A stretch of 22,238 nt of DNA from JBBILG01 sp037445085 (GTDB taxonomy: Bacteria; Pseudomonadota; Gammaproteobacteria; Burkholderiales; Methylophilaceae): the NCBI GenBank assembly GCA_037445085.1, contig JBBILG010000022.1, positions 1 through 22,238 on the forward strand, in the 5' to 3' direction. Both the position numbers and the translations under genes were made by a program. Shown in pieces: positions 6,673 to 13,413 of the stretch. Numbering within the stretch: the first letter of the stretch is position 1; each line of letters begins with the position of its first letter. The notes under the pieces are model-generated. The model was not told the DNA's origin. It searched no databases and saw nothing but the letters and a program-made list of their open reading frames with translations.

Positions 6673-7187
6673 GCCGCGCCTTCCTCAACGAGGACCAGTT
6701 CGAGCAGGCCGGCGACGATCTGGTCGAACGCCCGGTCAGTCCCCATCCCAACTATGTCACGCCGCGCGGGCTGCGTCTGCTGCAGGAAGAAGCGGCACGT
6801 CTGGAAGCATTGCGCCAGCAACTGGCGGCGAACGCCGATGACCCCTTTGCCGCGCAGAAGAAAGCCGAGGTGGAACGCGATCTGCGCTACTACGCGGCGC
6901 GCGTGGAGAGCGCCATCACCATCGACCCTGCCACCCAGCCGCCCGACGAGGTGCGCTTCGGTGCCATCGTCAGCCTGCAGGACGGGCACGGTGAACCACA
7001 CGCATACGCCATCGTCGGCGAGGACGAGGCCGATGCCGCCCGTAACCGGGTGAGCTGGGTCTCGCCGCTGGCACGCGCGCTGATCGGCCACAAGGTCGGT
7101 GACAGCGTCACCTGGCGCCGTCCCGCCGGCGACATGGCGCTGGAAATCACCGGCATCCGCTATCCCGCCACGGAAGAAACCCCATGA
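6669..7187 (+). CDS. GreA/GreB-family transcription factor with atypical tip
   Basis: A 172-residue Gre-family protein starting at GTG (GTGA overlap with the preceding stop). The N terminus SRAFLNED, the segment ERPVSPHPNYVTPRGLRLL (residues 20-38) and the C-terminal FKBP-like domain (about 95-165, with ALIGHKVGDSVTWRRPAGDMALEITGI) are typical of GreB-like proteins. Gre factors enter the RNA polymerase secondary channel and place two acidic residues at the coiled-coil tip to trigger cleavage of backtracked RNA. Here the coiled coil (31-85) is shorter, and the usual GDxSENxxY tip is replaced by NADDPFAAQKK (55-65). Cleavage activity is therefore uncertain; it may instead modulate the channel. 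It also overlaps the nitroreductase start (ATGA). Confidence 0.82.
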   Translation: MSRAFLNEDQFEQAGDDLVERPVSPHPNYVTPRGLRLLQEEAARLEALRQQLAANADDPFAAQKKAEVERDLRYYAARVESAITIDPATQPPDEVRFGAIVSLQDGHGEPHAYAIVGEDEADAARNRVSWVSPLARALIGHKVGDSVTWRRPAGDMALEITGIRYPATEETP

Positions 7188-7801
7188 ACGTCATACAAGC
7201 CATCGAATCCCGCCGCTCGATCAAGAGTTTCGACCCCGCGCACCGCATGAGCGCCGGGGAAATCGAACGCCTGATGGCGCTGGCCATACTCTCCCCCACC
7301 GCCTTCAACATCCAGAACTGGCGCTTCGTGCTGGTGCAGGATCCCGAACTGCGCCGCCGGATCCGTGCCGTGAGCTGGGACCAGGCGCAAGTGACGGACG
7401 CCTCGCTGCTGGTCGTGCTGACCGCCGATCTCCAGGCCTGGGCAAGGCGGCCGGAGCGCTACTGGCGCAATGCCGATCCGGCCGTGCGTGATGATCTGGT
7501 ACCGGCCATCGGCCAGTATTACGACGGCCGCGAGCAGGTGCAGCGCGACGAGGCGATGCGCTCCTGCGGCATCGCGGCCATGACCCTGATGCTGGCCGCC
7601 AGGGAAATGGGCTACGACTCCTGCCCCATGGACGGCTTCGATTTCGATGCCGTGGGCAGGCTGATCAATCTTCCCGCAGACCACGCCATCGCCATGTTCG
7701 TCGCCATCGGCAAGGGCACGTGCGAGGCCTGGCCGCGCGGCGGCCAGTTGGCGCGCGACGAGGTCGTCTTCATCGACCGCTTTCCGCCGGCAAAGCCATG
7801 A
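7184..7801 (+). CDS. Nitroreductase-family FMN oxidoreductase
   Basis: The 205-residue product begins with MNVIQAIESRRSIKSFDP, the FMN phosphate-binding SRRS motif of the nitroreductase fold. It continues with SPTAFNIQNWRFVLV (residues 38-52), another conserved flavin-contacting block. The GIAAMTLMLAAREMGYDSCPMDGFD stretch (126-150) matches the helix and loop that form the dimer interface and second flavin contact. Such enzymes reduce nitro groups, quinones or similar acceptors with NAD(P)H; the physiological substrate cannot be read from sequence. It is coupled by ATGA to the Gre-like gene and ends about 40 bases before the sigma-28 promoter of flgM. Confidence 0.88.
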   Translation: MNVIQAIESRRSIKSFDPAHRMSAGEIERLMALAILSPTAFNIQNWRFVLVQDPELRRRIRAVSWDQAQVTDASLLVVLTADLQAWARRPERYWRNADPAVRDDLVPAIGQYYDGREQVQRDEAMRSCGIAAMTLMLAAREMGYDSCPMDGFDFDAVGRLINLPADHAIAMFVAIGKGTCEAWPRGGQLARDEVVFIDRFPPAKP

Positions 7802-7842
7802 GCGACACCTCCGGCTGCCGCCCGCCAGTCGTAACGGTTCGT

Positions 7843-7869
7843 TAAAGTTTTGCGCCGGCCTGCCGTAAC
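7843..7869 (+). promoter_or_regulatory. Sigma-28 (FliA) promoter of flgM-flgN
   Basis: TAAAGTTT (7843-7850), an 11-base spacer and GCCGTAAC (7862-7869) match the flagellar sigma-28 consensus TAAAGTTT-N11-GCCGATAA: perfect at -35, with spacing correct and the GCCG core present at -10. The flgM ATG is 38 bases downstream. The cognate sigma factor FliA is encoded in this window. Confidence 0.88.
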
Positions 7870-7907
7870 CATGGTAGGCTTCAAGTGTAAAGACACGGGC
7901 GAAGACC

Positions 7908-8216
7908 ATGAAAATCGATAACCCCGCATCCCGGCCAACCGCTCTCAATGAAGGCGGCGTGCCGGCCGCGCGCACCGCCAGGCCGGCGCAGAAGCTGGAG
8001 GGCAGTCCCGCGCAGCAGGATAGCGTGCGGCTCTCCAACGTGTCCACGCAGATGCAGGCATTGGAAACCGGCATCGCCGGAGCCAGCGGCTTCGACGCCG
8101 CCAAGGTCGAGGCCATTCGGCAGGACATCCTGGAAGGCCGCTACACCATCAACGCGGAGGCCATCGCCGACAGGCTGATCGCCTCCACCCGCGAACTGCT
8201 CGCCCGCCAGGGCTGA
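7908..8216 (+). CDS. flgM: Anti-sigma-28 factor FlgM
   Basis: FlgM binds FliA and keeps late flagellar genes off until the hook is complete, then leaves the cell through the flagellar export apparatus. The 102-residue product has a disordered, Ala/Pro-rich N-terminal half suited to export. Its C-terminal sigma-binding region has the typical block ASGFDAAKVEAIRQDILEGRYTINAEAIADRLIAS (about residues 60-94), where VEAIRQDILEGRY is highly characteristic. A near-perfect sigma-28 promoter stands upstream, so FliA drives its own inhibitor. flgN follows 8 bases downstream on the same strand. Confidence 0.95.
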   Translation: MKIDNPASRPTALNEGGVPAARTARPAQKLEGSPAQQDSVRLSNVSTQMQALETGIAGASGFDAAKVEAIRQDILEGRYTINAEAIADRLIASTRELLARQG

Positions 8217-8224
8217 ACCTCCTC

Positions 8225-8680
8225 TTGAACACCGCGCTGCAACAGGAGCTGGATATGCTTGACCAGTTCGTCGCCCTGCTGCAGCGCGAACAGCAGGCAC
8301 TGGTGGATGCCGACGCACCGGCCTTGCCGGCCATCGCGCAGGAAAAGTCCAAGCTGGGCGAACAACTGAACCGGCTGGCGAACGAGCGCCTCGCCGCAGT
8401 TGCCGCCGCGGGCTTTGCCACCGATGCGGCCGGCATCAGACTATGGCTGGCCGGGCAGCCGGCCGCCACCGCCGTGCTGTGGGATCAACTGCTGGAGCGC
8501 GCCCGCACCGCACAGCGGCTCAACCAGACCAACGGCCAACTCATCGAAACCCGGCTGCAGCACAACCAGCAGGCGCTCAACGCGCTGCTGCAGGCAGCCA
8601 ACCAGGCCGGCGTGTACGGCCCCGACGGGCAGCCGCGCCTGGGCACGGCGCCGGCCACGCGCAGCATCGGCAAGGTCTGA
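8225..8680 (+). CDS. flgN: FlgN-family flagellar export chaperone
   Basis: FlgN guards the hook-filament junction proteins FlgK and FlgL before export. The product (151 residues from TTG at 8225) is almost entirely helical, with LDQFVALLQREQQALVDAD near the N terminus and a Gln/Asn-rich central helix TAQRLNQTNGQLIETRLQHNQQALNALLQAA, as in FlgN. Two starts are possible: TTG at 8225, which lengthens the first helix as in homologues, or ATG at 8255, which has AGGAG 6 bases upstream. I keep 8225 for helix coverage, but the ATG has the better ribosome-binding site. Identity also rests on position directly after flgM. It ends 3 bases from the convergent motD stop. Confidence 0.85.
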   Translation: MNTALQQELDMLDQFVALLQREQQALVDADAPALPAIAQEKSKLGEQLNRLANERLAAVAAAGFATDAAGIRLWLAGQPAATAVLWDQLLERARTAQRLNQTNGQLIETRLQHNQQALNALLQAANQAGVYGPDGQPRLGTAPATRSIGKV

Positions 8681-8683
8681 GCC

Positions 8684-9484
8684 TTACGGCGGGCTTGCCG
8701 GGCGCGGCTCCAGTGCGAGATCAACCTTCTCGCCCTCCTTCTCCGCCACCAGCAGGATGGTCACCCGACGGTTGCGCGCGCGCCCTTCGGCCGTGTCATT
8801 GATGTCCACCGGCTGGTTGTCGGCGTAACCCATCACGGTGATGCGCCCCGGCGCCACGCCGTTCTCCACGAACAGGCGCGTCACGCTGCTGGCACGCGCG
8901 CTGGACAGCTCCCAGTTGGACGGATAAACCTGCGAGCTGATGGGCAGGTTGTCGGTGTGCCCCTCGATGCGCACCTGATGCGTATCCCTGGCCAGCACGC
9001 GCGCCACCTCGCGCAACACCTGCATGGTCTCCTGGTTGAGTTCGGCCTGGGCGGGCGCGAACAGCAAGCTGGCATTGATCTCGATGGCAACGCCGCGCTC
9101 GCTCTCGGTCACCCGCACCTGCCCGCCCCGCACCAGCGGATCGACCACGCCCAGCAGATCGCGGGCCACGGACTTCATGCGTTCGCGCTGCTGCTTGCGG
9201 TCGTCCTCCGCGCTCGGCTGCACGGGGATGGGCTGGATGCGAATCTCGCCGGTTTCCGCCTGCTGCGGGGCGGGCGCCTGCACGGTGATGGGCCGGCTGC
9301 TGGTGGGCACATTCTTGAAGGCATCGACGATGGAATCCGACAGGACCCGGTACTTGCCCTCGTTGATGGAGGAAATGGCGTACATCACCACGAAGAAGGC
9401 GAACAGCAGCGTGATGAAATCCGCATACGAGACCATCCAGCGCTCGGGGTTGTCGTGCTCCTCCGGTTTCTTGCGGCGTGCCAT
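8684..9484 (-). CDS. motD: Flagellar motor stator protein MotD (MotB-like)
   Basis: A 266-residue stator B subunit. The single transmembrane helix follows the cytoplasmic KKPEEHDNPERW and contains the proton-carrying Asp in SYADFITLLFAFF (Asp22). A linker (about 45-130) is followed by an OmpA-like peptidoglycan-binding domain with VRIEGHTDNLPISS and NRRVTILLV. Together with MotC it forms the ion channel that drives rotation and anchors it to the wall. It is called MotD rather than MotB because it follows the fliA-motC operon, as in polar flagellates such as Pseudomonas. The spacing to motC is 15 bases. No Shine-Dalgarno sequence is obvious. Confidence 0.9.
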   Translation of the reverse strand: MARRKKPEEHDNPERWMVSYADFITLLFAFFVVMYAISSINEGKYRVLSDSIVDAFKNVPTSSRPITVQAPAPQQAETGEIRIQPIPVQPSAEDDRKQQRERMKSVARDLLGVVDPLVRGGQVRVTESERGVAIEINASLLFAPAQAELNQETMQVLREVARVLARDTHQVRIEGHTDNLPISSQVYPSNWELSSARASSVTRLFVENGVAPGRITVMGYADNQPVDINDTAEGRARNRRVTILLVAEKEGEKVDLALEPRPASPP

Positions 9485-9499
9485 GCGGACGTTGGCGGA

Positions 9500-10252
9500 T
9501 CAGTGGATGTAGCCGCGCAACTTGGTTTCGATGATGCGCGGGTTCTCGCCGTTGGCAATGCCGGCCAGTCCTTCCATCACCATTTCGCGCTTGACCAGCT
9601 CGCGGGCGACGATGGCCTTGAGCTTGTTGGCAATCGGCAGGAACAGCAGGTTGGCACTGCCCACGCCGTAGATGGTGGCGACGAAGGCCACGGCGATGCC
9701 ACTGCCCAGCTTGGCAGGGTCGGAGAGATTCTCCATGACGTGGATGAGGCCCATCACCGCACCGAGGATGCCGATGGTGGGCGCGTAGCCGCCGGCCGCA
9801 TCCCACACCTTGGCGGCCATGCGGTAATGCTCCTCGAAGGCGGTCATGTCGACTTCCAGCGCCTCGCGCAGCTTTTCCGGCTCGGCGCCATCGACCAGCA
9901 ACTGCAGACCCTTGCGCACGAACGGATCGTCGACCTCGCCCATCATCGGCTCCAGCGCCAGCAGGCCGCCGCGGCGCGCGGTCTGGCTCCAGGTTGTGGT
10001 CTGCTCGATGACCTCCTCCAGCGAGATCACCGGGGGCAGCACCACCCAGCGCAGCATCTTCACCCCCTGCAGAAACACCGGCAACGTGAACTGCAACATG
10101 CAGGCGCCAAACGTGCCGCCCATGACGATGACGAACGCCGTCACCTGCAGCAGCGAGCCGATGTGCCCGCCCTCCAGCACCTGGCCGCCGAGGATGGCGG
10201 CGAGCGACACGGTGATGCCGACGACGCTGATGAAGTCGATGGGAAACTTCAT
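9500..10252 (-). CDS. motC: Flagellar motor stator protein MotC (MotA-like)
   Basis: A 250-residue MotA/TolQ/ExbB-family protein with four membrane segments: about residues 7-24, 33-53, and a C-terminal pair covering GYAPTIGILGAVMGLIHVM and GSGIAVAFVATIYGVGSANLLFLPIANKL, the conserved channel-lining helices. The cytoplasmic loop between has the charged residues that contact the rotor protein FliG, for example around LEPMMGEVDDPFVRKGLQLLVDG. The start ATG at 10252 overlaps the fliA stop (ATGA); a longer in-frame extension lies inside fliA and is rejected. It pairs with MotD just downstream. Confidence 0.93.
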   Translation of the reverse strand: MKFPIDFISVVGITVSLAAILGGQVLEGGHIGSLLQVTAFVIVMGGTFGACMLQFTLPVFLQGVKMLRWVVLPPVISLEEVIEQTTTWSQTARRGGLLALEPMMGEVDDPFVRKGLQLLVDGAEPEKLREALEVDMTAFEEHYRMAAKVWDAAGGYAPTIGILGAVMGLIHVMENLSDPAKLGSGIAVAFVATIYGVGSANLLFLPIANKLKAIVARELVKREMVMEGLAGIANGENPRIIETKLRGYIH

Positions 10253-10953
10253 TCGGCCATCCAGTCGCCCAGTTTGCTGCGCAGCCGCATGATGGCCTGG
10301 GAATGCAACTGGCAGACGCGCGATTCGCTCACGCCCAGCACCGCACCGATTTCCTTGAGGTTGAGATCGTCCTGATAATACATGGCCATGACCATTTTTT
10401 CGCGCTCTGGCAGGCCGGCGATGGCCCGCACCAGGCTGGCACGCATGGCTTCGTCCCGCAGGCATTCGAAGGGCGTGGGCCGGCTGTCGGCCAGCTCGAA
10501 AGCGGCAGGCTCGCCTTCCTCGTCGGTAAAGTCTTCGTAATGCAGCAACTGCGCGCCGCGGGCGTCTGCCAGCATCTGCTGGTATTCCGCAAGGGAGACG
10601 CCGAGGCGATCGGCGATCTGCTGCTCGCCGGGCGCGCTGCCCAGTTCCTGCTCCAGGCCGCGCATGGCCTGCTCGATCTCGCGCGCATGCCGGCGCACCG
10701 AGCGCGGCAGCCAGTCGGCCTCGCGCAACTCGTCCAGCATGGCGCCGCGGATGCGCTGCGTGGCGTAGGTCTCGAACTGGGCGCCGCGGTGATCCTCGTA
10801 ATGCTGCAGGGCATCGAGCAAGCCCATCATCCCGGCCTGCACCAGATCATCCGCCTGCACGCTGGAAGGCAGGCGCGCCACCATCTGGTAGGCCAGCCGC
10901 TTCACCAGCTGCGCATACACGGTGACGGACTGCTGCGTGTCGGGCGCCATCAT
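10249..10953 (-). CDS. fliA: RNA polymerase sigma factor FliA (sigma-28)
   Basis: FliA directs RNA polymerase to late flagellar and chemotaxis promoters, including the one at 7843-7869. The 234-residue product has region 2 with LPSSVQADDLVQAGMMGLLDALQHY and the -10-reading RIRGAMLDELREADWLPRSVRR (about residues 68-88). Region 3 is QQIADRLGVSLAEYQQML, and region 4 has LPEREKMVMAMYYQDDLNLKEIGAVLGVSESRVCQLHSQAI, the -35 helix-turn-helix. Two adjacent ATGs (10953 and 10950) are equally possible starts. It follows fleN by 9 bases and overlaps motC by 4. Confidence 0.97.
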   Translation of the reverse strand: MMAPDTQQSVTVYAQLVKRLAYQMVARLPSSVQADDLVQAGMMGLLDALQHYEDHRGAQFETYATQRIRGAMLDELREADWLPRSVRRHAREIEQAMRGLEQELGSAPGEQQIADRLGVSLAEYQQMLADARGAQLLHYEDFTDEEGEPAAFELADSRPTPFECLRDEAMRASLVRAIAGLPEREKMVMAMYYQDDLNLKEIGAVLGVSESRVCQLHSQAIMRLRSKLGDWMAE

Positions 10954-10962
10954 GGCGGGGAA

Positions 10963-11781
10963 TCAGCGCACCAGCGCCGGCGCAGCCCGTGAACCGGCCA
11001 GCAGGCGGTGCATCAGCGCGGGGAAATGCCCGCCGCGCTGCTCCGGCAGTGGCCAGGTCTGCAACCGCCCGGCGAGCCGGCGGCAGCAAGCGGCCGCTTC
11101 CGCGGCATCGGCCGGCAGCACGCCCAGCATTTCCGGCATCAGGTGCAGATGGCGGCGGCTGACCGACGCCACGTTGCGGAACAGCGCGGCGGCCTGCGCC
11201 GTCTCGATCCGTTCGAACAGCAGGTGGAAGCGGCGCGCACCCGACTGTTGCAAGGTCTTGATGCGGCCGTAAAGGGCGGTGAGCGAAGCGGACGTCCCGT
11301 CGCTCAGCATGATGACGTCCTGGCAGGCCCAGATGAAGCTGGTCCGCCACGGCGGTTGCTCCGAGGCCGCAACCAGCACGATGTCGTAGCGTCCCGCCAG
11401 CCGGTAGAAATCGTTGACCAGGCCGATGTGCGCCTCCATGCGCGGCCGCGGCACGAGCCGCGTCGCACCGCCACCCGCCAGCAGCGCGACGCCGTGGCCG
11501 GTGGTGATGACGGCCGATTGCATGTCCAGCGGGCGCATCAGCAGCGTGGCAAGATCGTGCGTAATGGCGACGGAGGTGGCCGGATGCCGGTCGCCGGCGG
11601 CCAGCGTCTCATCGAGCAGCAACACCTTGTTGCCCTGCCCGGCCAGCGCCGCGGCCACGCCGTAGGCCAGTGCCTGAGTGGCGCCAGCGCGGCCGGCTTG
11701 CATCACGCCCACCATGCGCCGCAGGTCGGCGGTGAACAGGCGCCGCAAACCCTCGGCCTGGTCCTGCGACAACTGGGTCAA
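10963..11781 (-). CDS. fleN: FleN/FlhG-like MinD-family flagellar number regulator, degenerate ATPase site
   Basis: FleN/FlhG is a MinD-type ATPase that, with FlhF, limits the number of polar flagella. The 272-residue product keeps the N-terminal DQAEGLRRLF motif (residues 7-16), which in this family activates the FlhF GTPase, and the strand VLLLDET. However, the P-loop that should read like GKGGVGKT is replaced by QAGRAGATQ (28-36) with no lysine, so ATP binding by the standard mechanism looks lost. The start is TTG at 11781, overlapping the flhF stop (TTGA); it is chosen because it keeps the DQAxGLRRL motif near the N terminus. Position between flhF and fliA supports the name. Some annotation schemes would simply call it a MinD-like protein. 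Confidence 0.82.
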   Translation of the reverse strand: MTQLSQDQAEGLRRLFTADLRRMVGVMQAGRAGATQALAYGVAAALAGQGNKVLLLDETLAAGDRHPATSVAITHDLATLLMRPLDMQSAVITTGHGVALLAGGGATRLVPRPRMEAHIGLVNDFYRLAGRYDIVLVAASEQPPWRTSFIWACQDVIMLSDGTSASLTALYGRIKTLQQSGARRFHLLFERIETAQAAALFRNVASVSRRHLHLMPEMLGVLPADAAEAAACCRRLAGRLQTWPLPEQRGGHFPALMHRLLAGSRAAPALVR

Positions 11782-13208
11782 GCCGCGCCTCCGGCGCCGA
11801 CGGGGGTCAGACCGGCCGCCACGTCCCATTCCTCGTCGCGCAGCCGGTGTGCGGGGCTGTCGCCGCCCTTGAAGGCGCGGTCCACCAGATACAGCGCGTT
11901 GGCCAGATGCAGATCCTCGGGCACCTTCTGTCCATTGGTGACATAGTGCAGGTCCAGCCCGTGGCGAATCATGCAGTCGATGGCCGGAGCGATGGACAGC
12001 GATTCGTCGATCTTGGACAGGATGGCGCCATCCAGGCCGGTGCCGCGATAAGCGCGCACGATGTCGTCCAGCGTGACGCCCTGTGCCGTGGCGGGCAGCA
12101 GGAGATGGCGACGCACCTTGCTGCCGCGGCCGCACAGGAACTCGATCTGCTCGGCGATGCGGCGGTCGCGCTGGCTCATGCCCACGGTGTCGATGAGGAT
12201 GAGATGGCTGCGCGTGAGATCGGCCAGGGTGAGCTCCAGCTCGGCCTCGTCGCGCACGGCATGCACCGGCACGTTGAGGATGCGGCCGTAGATCCTGAGC
12301 TGTTCATGGGCGCCGATCCGGTAACTGTCGGTGGTGACGAGAGCGACGCGCTCGGCACCGAACTTGAGCACGGCACGGGCAGCCAGCTTGGCCACCGTGG
12401 TGGTCTTGCCCACGCCGGTGGGGCCGACCAGGGCATAGACGCCGCCGCGTGTGATGAAGTCGGCGCCGGGTTCGACCACCCGCAGGTTGTGCACCAGCGC
12501 GGCGCGTATCCATTTCATCGCCTTGCCCTGATCCAGCCCCCTGGGCAACGCATCAACCAGCAGGCGCGACAACTGCGGGCTGAAGCCGGCGCCGAGCAGG
12601 GTGCGCAGCAGTTCCGCCTTGAGCGGATTCTTGCGGGCGAGCTCGCCCCAGGCAAAGCCGGACAACTGCGCCTCCAGCAGGGTGCGCATGCGCTTCATTT
12701 CTTCCGCCATGGCAGCCACCTGGGTCTCCACCTCGGGTGCGGCGGCGGGGCCCAGGCTCGGCATCTGCTGCATCGCCGATTCCGGCAGTGCGGCATCGGT
12801 GAGGTTGGGAATGCCGGGCAGGGTCGGCTGGATGGATTCCGGCACCGGTTCGGCCGGTGCCTCCGCGACGGCCCGGTAGGCATCGACGCCGCCCGTGGCA
12901 GCCGGGCTGCGCAGGGTCTCGAACTGGGCCGGACGCACCTGCGGCTGCGCAGGCGCCGGCGGCGCCTGACGGCGGTGCAGGATGGCGGCAATGGTCTCGG
13001 GCGGCACGGCCGGCGGCTGCGGCTGGGCCGGCCTGGCCGCGGGGGGGGCGCCGGTCAGTGCCTGCACCTCGCCGTCGGCCACCGCCATGATCTCCACCCC
13101 GCCCTCTACGCGCCGGTTGGACAGGATCAGCGCATCCGCCCCGAGCACGTCGCGCACCTGGCGCAAGGCATCGCGGGTGGTGGGAGCGAAGAATTTACGG
13201 ACGTTCAT
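11778..13208 (-). CDS. flhF: Flagellar biosynthesis GTPase FlhF
   Basis: FlhF is an SRP-type GTPase that marks the pole for flagellum assembly. The 476-residue product has the B domain start MNVRKFFAPTTRDALRQVRDVLGADALILSNRR. A long Pro/Ala-rich variable linker follows (about 50-165), then the N domain helices, then the GTPase domain: G1 VGPTGVGKTT (261-270), TTDSYRIGAHEQL (292-304), G3 DTVG (340-343) and G4 SKID (398-401). The start agrees with family N termini. The 142 bases between flhF and the assembly gap show no coding sequence and no part of flhA, which often precedes flhF. fleN overlaps its 3' end. Confidence 0.95.
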   Translation of the reverse strand: MNVRKFFAPTTRDALRQVRDVLGADALILSNRRVEGGVEIMAVADGEVQALTGAPPAARPAQPQPPAVPPETIAAILHRRQAPPAPAQPQVRPAQFETLRSPAATGGVDAYRAVAEAPAEPVPESIQPTLPGIPNLTDAALPESAMQQMPSLGPAAAPEVETQVAAMAEEMKRMRTLLEAQLSGFAWGELARKNPLKAELLRTLLGAGFSPQLSRLLVDALPRGLDQGKAMKWIRAALVHNLRVVEPGADFITRGGVYALVGPTGVGKTTTVAKLAARAVLKFGAERVALVTTDSYRIGAHEQLRIYGRILNVPVHAVRDEAELELTLADLTRSHLILIDTVGMSQRDRRIAEQIEFLCGRGSKVRRHLLLPATAQGVTLDDIVRAYRGTGLDGAILSKIDESLSIAPAIDCMIRHGLDLHYVTNGQKVPEDLHLANALYLVDRAFKGGDSPAHRLRDEEWDVAAGLTPVGAGGAA

Positions 13209-13350
13209 GCGGCGCGCAGCTTTCTCGGGAAAGGGGTGTCACATGCCAGGTTGCCGGATCGGCAGGCGACGGTCGGAGCAGGCGTGATGATCAGTTGTGC
13301 AGCCATGGTCTGCGGGCAAGTGTACCATGGGAGAACCGCGCAAAAAAGCA

Positions 13351-13360
13351 NNNNNNNNNN
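13351..13360. other. Assembly gap (10 Ns)
   Basis: Ten unknown bases join two contigs or stand for unresolved sequence. The real distance and even adjacency of flhF and cysG are unknown. Upstream flagellar genes such as flhA or flhB may belong in the missing part. Confidence 0.97.
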
Positions 13361-13413
13361 GCGGACGGCGCCACGTGTGGGCCGCCCGCCGGTGGCTGCG
13401 GCCCGCTGCCCGG

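Noticed and set aside
8957..10375. 472-codon plus-strand open frame opposite motD-motC
   Set aside because: Antisense to two well-supported stator genes; no domain features.
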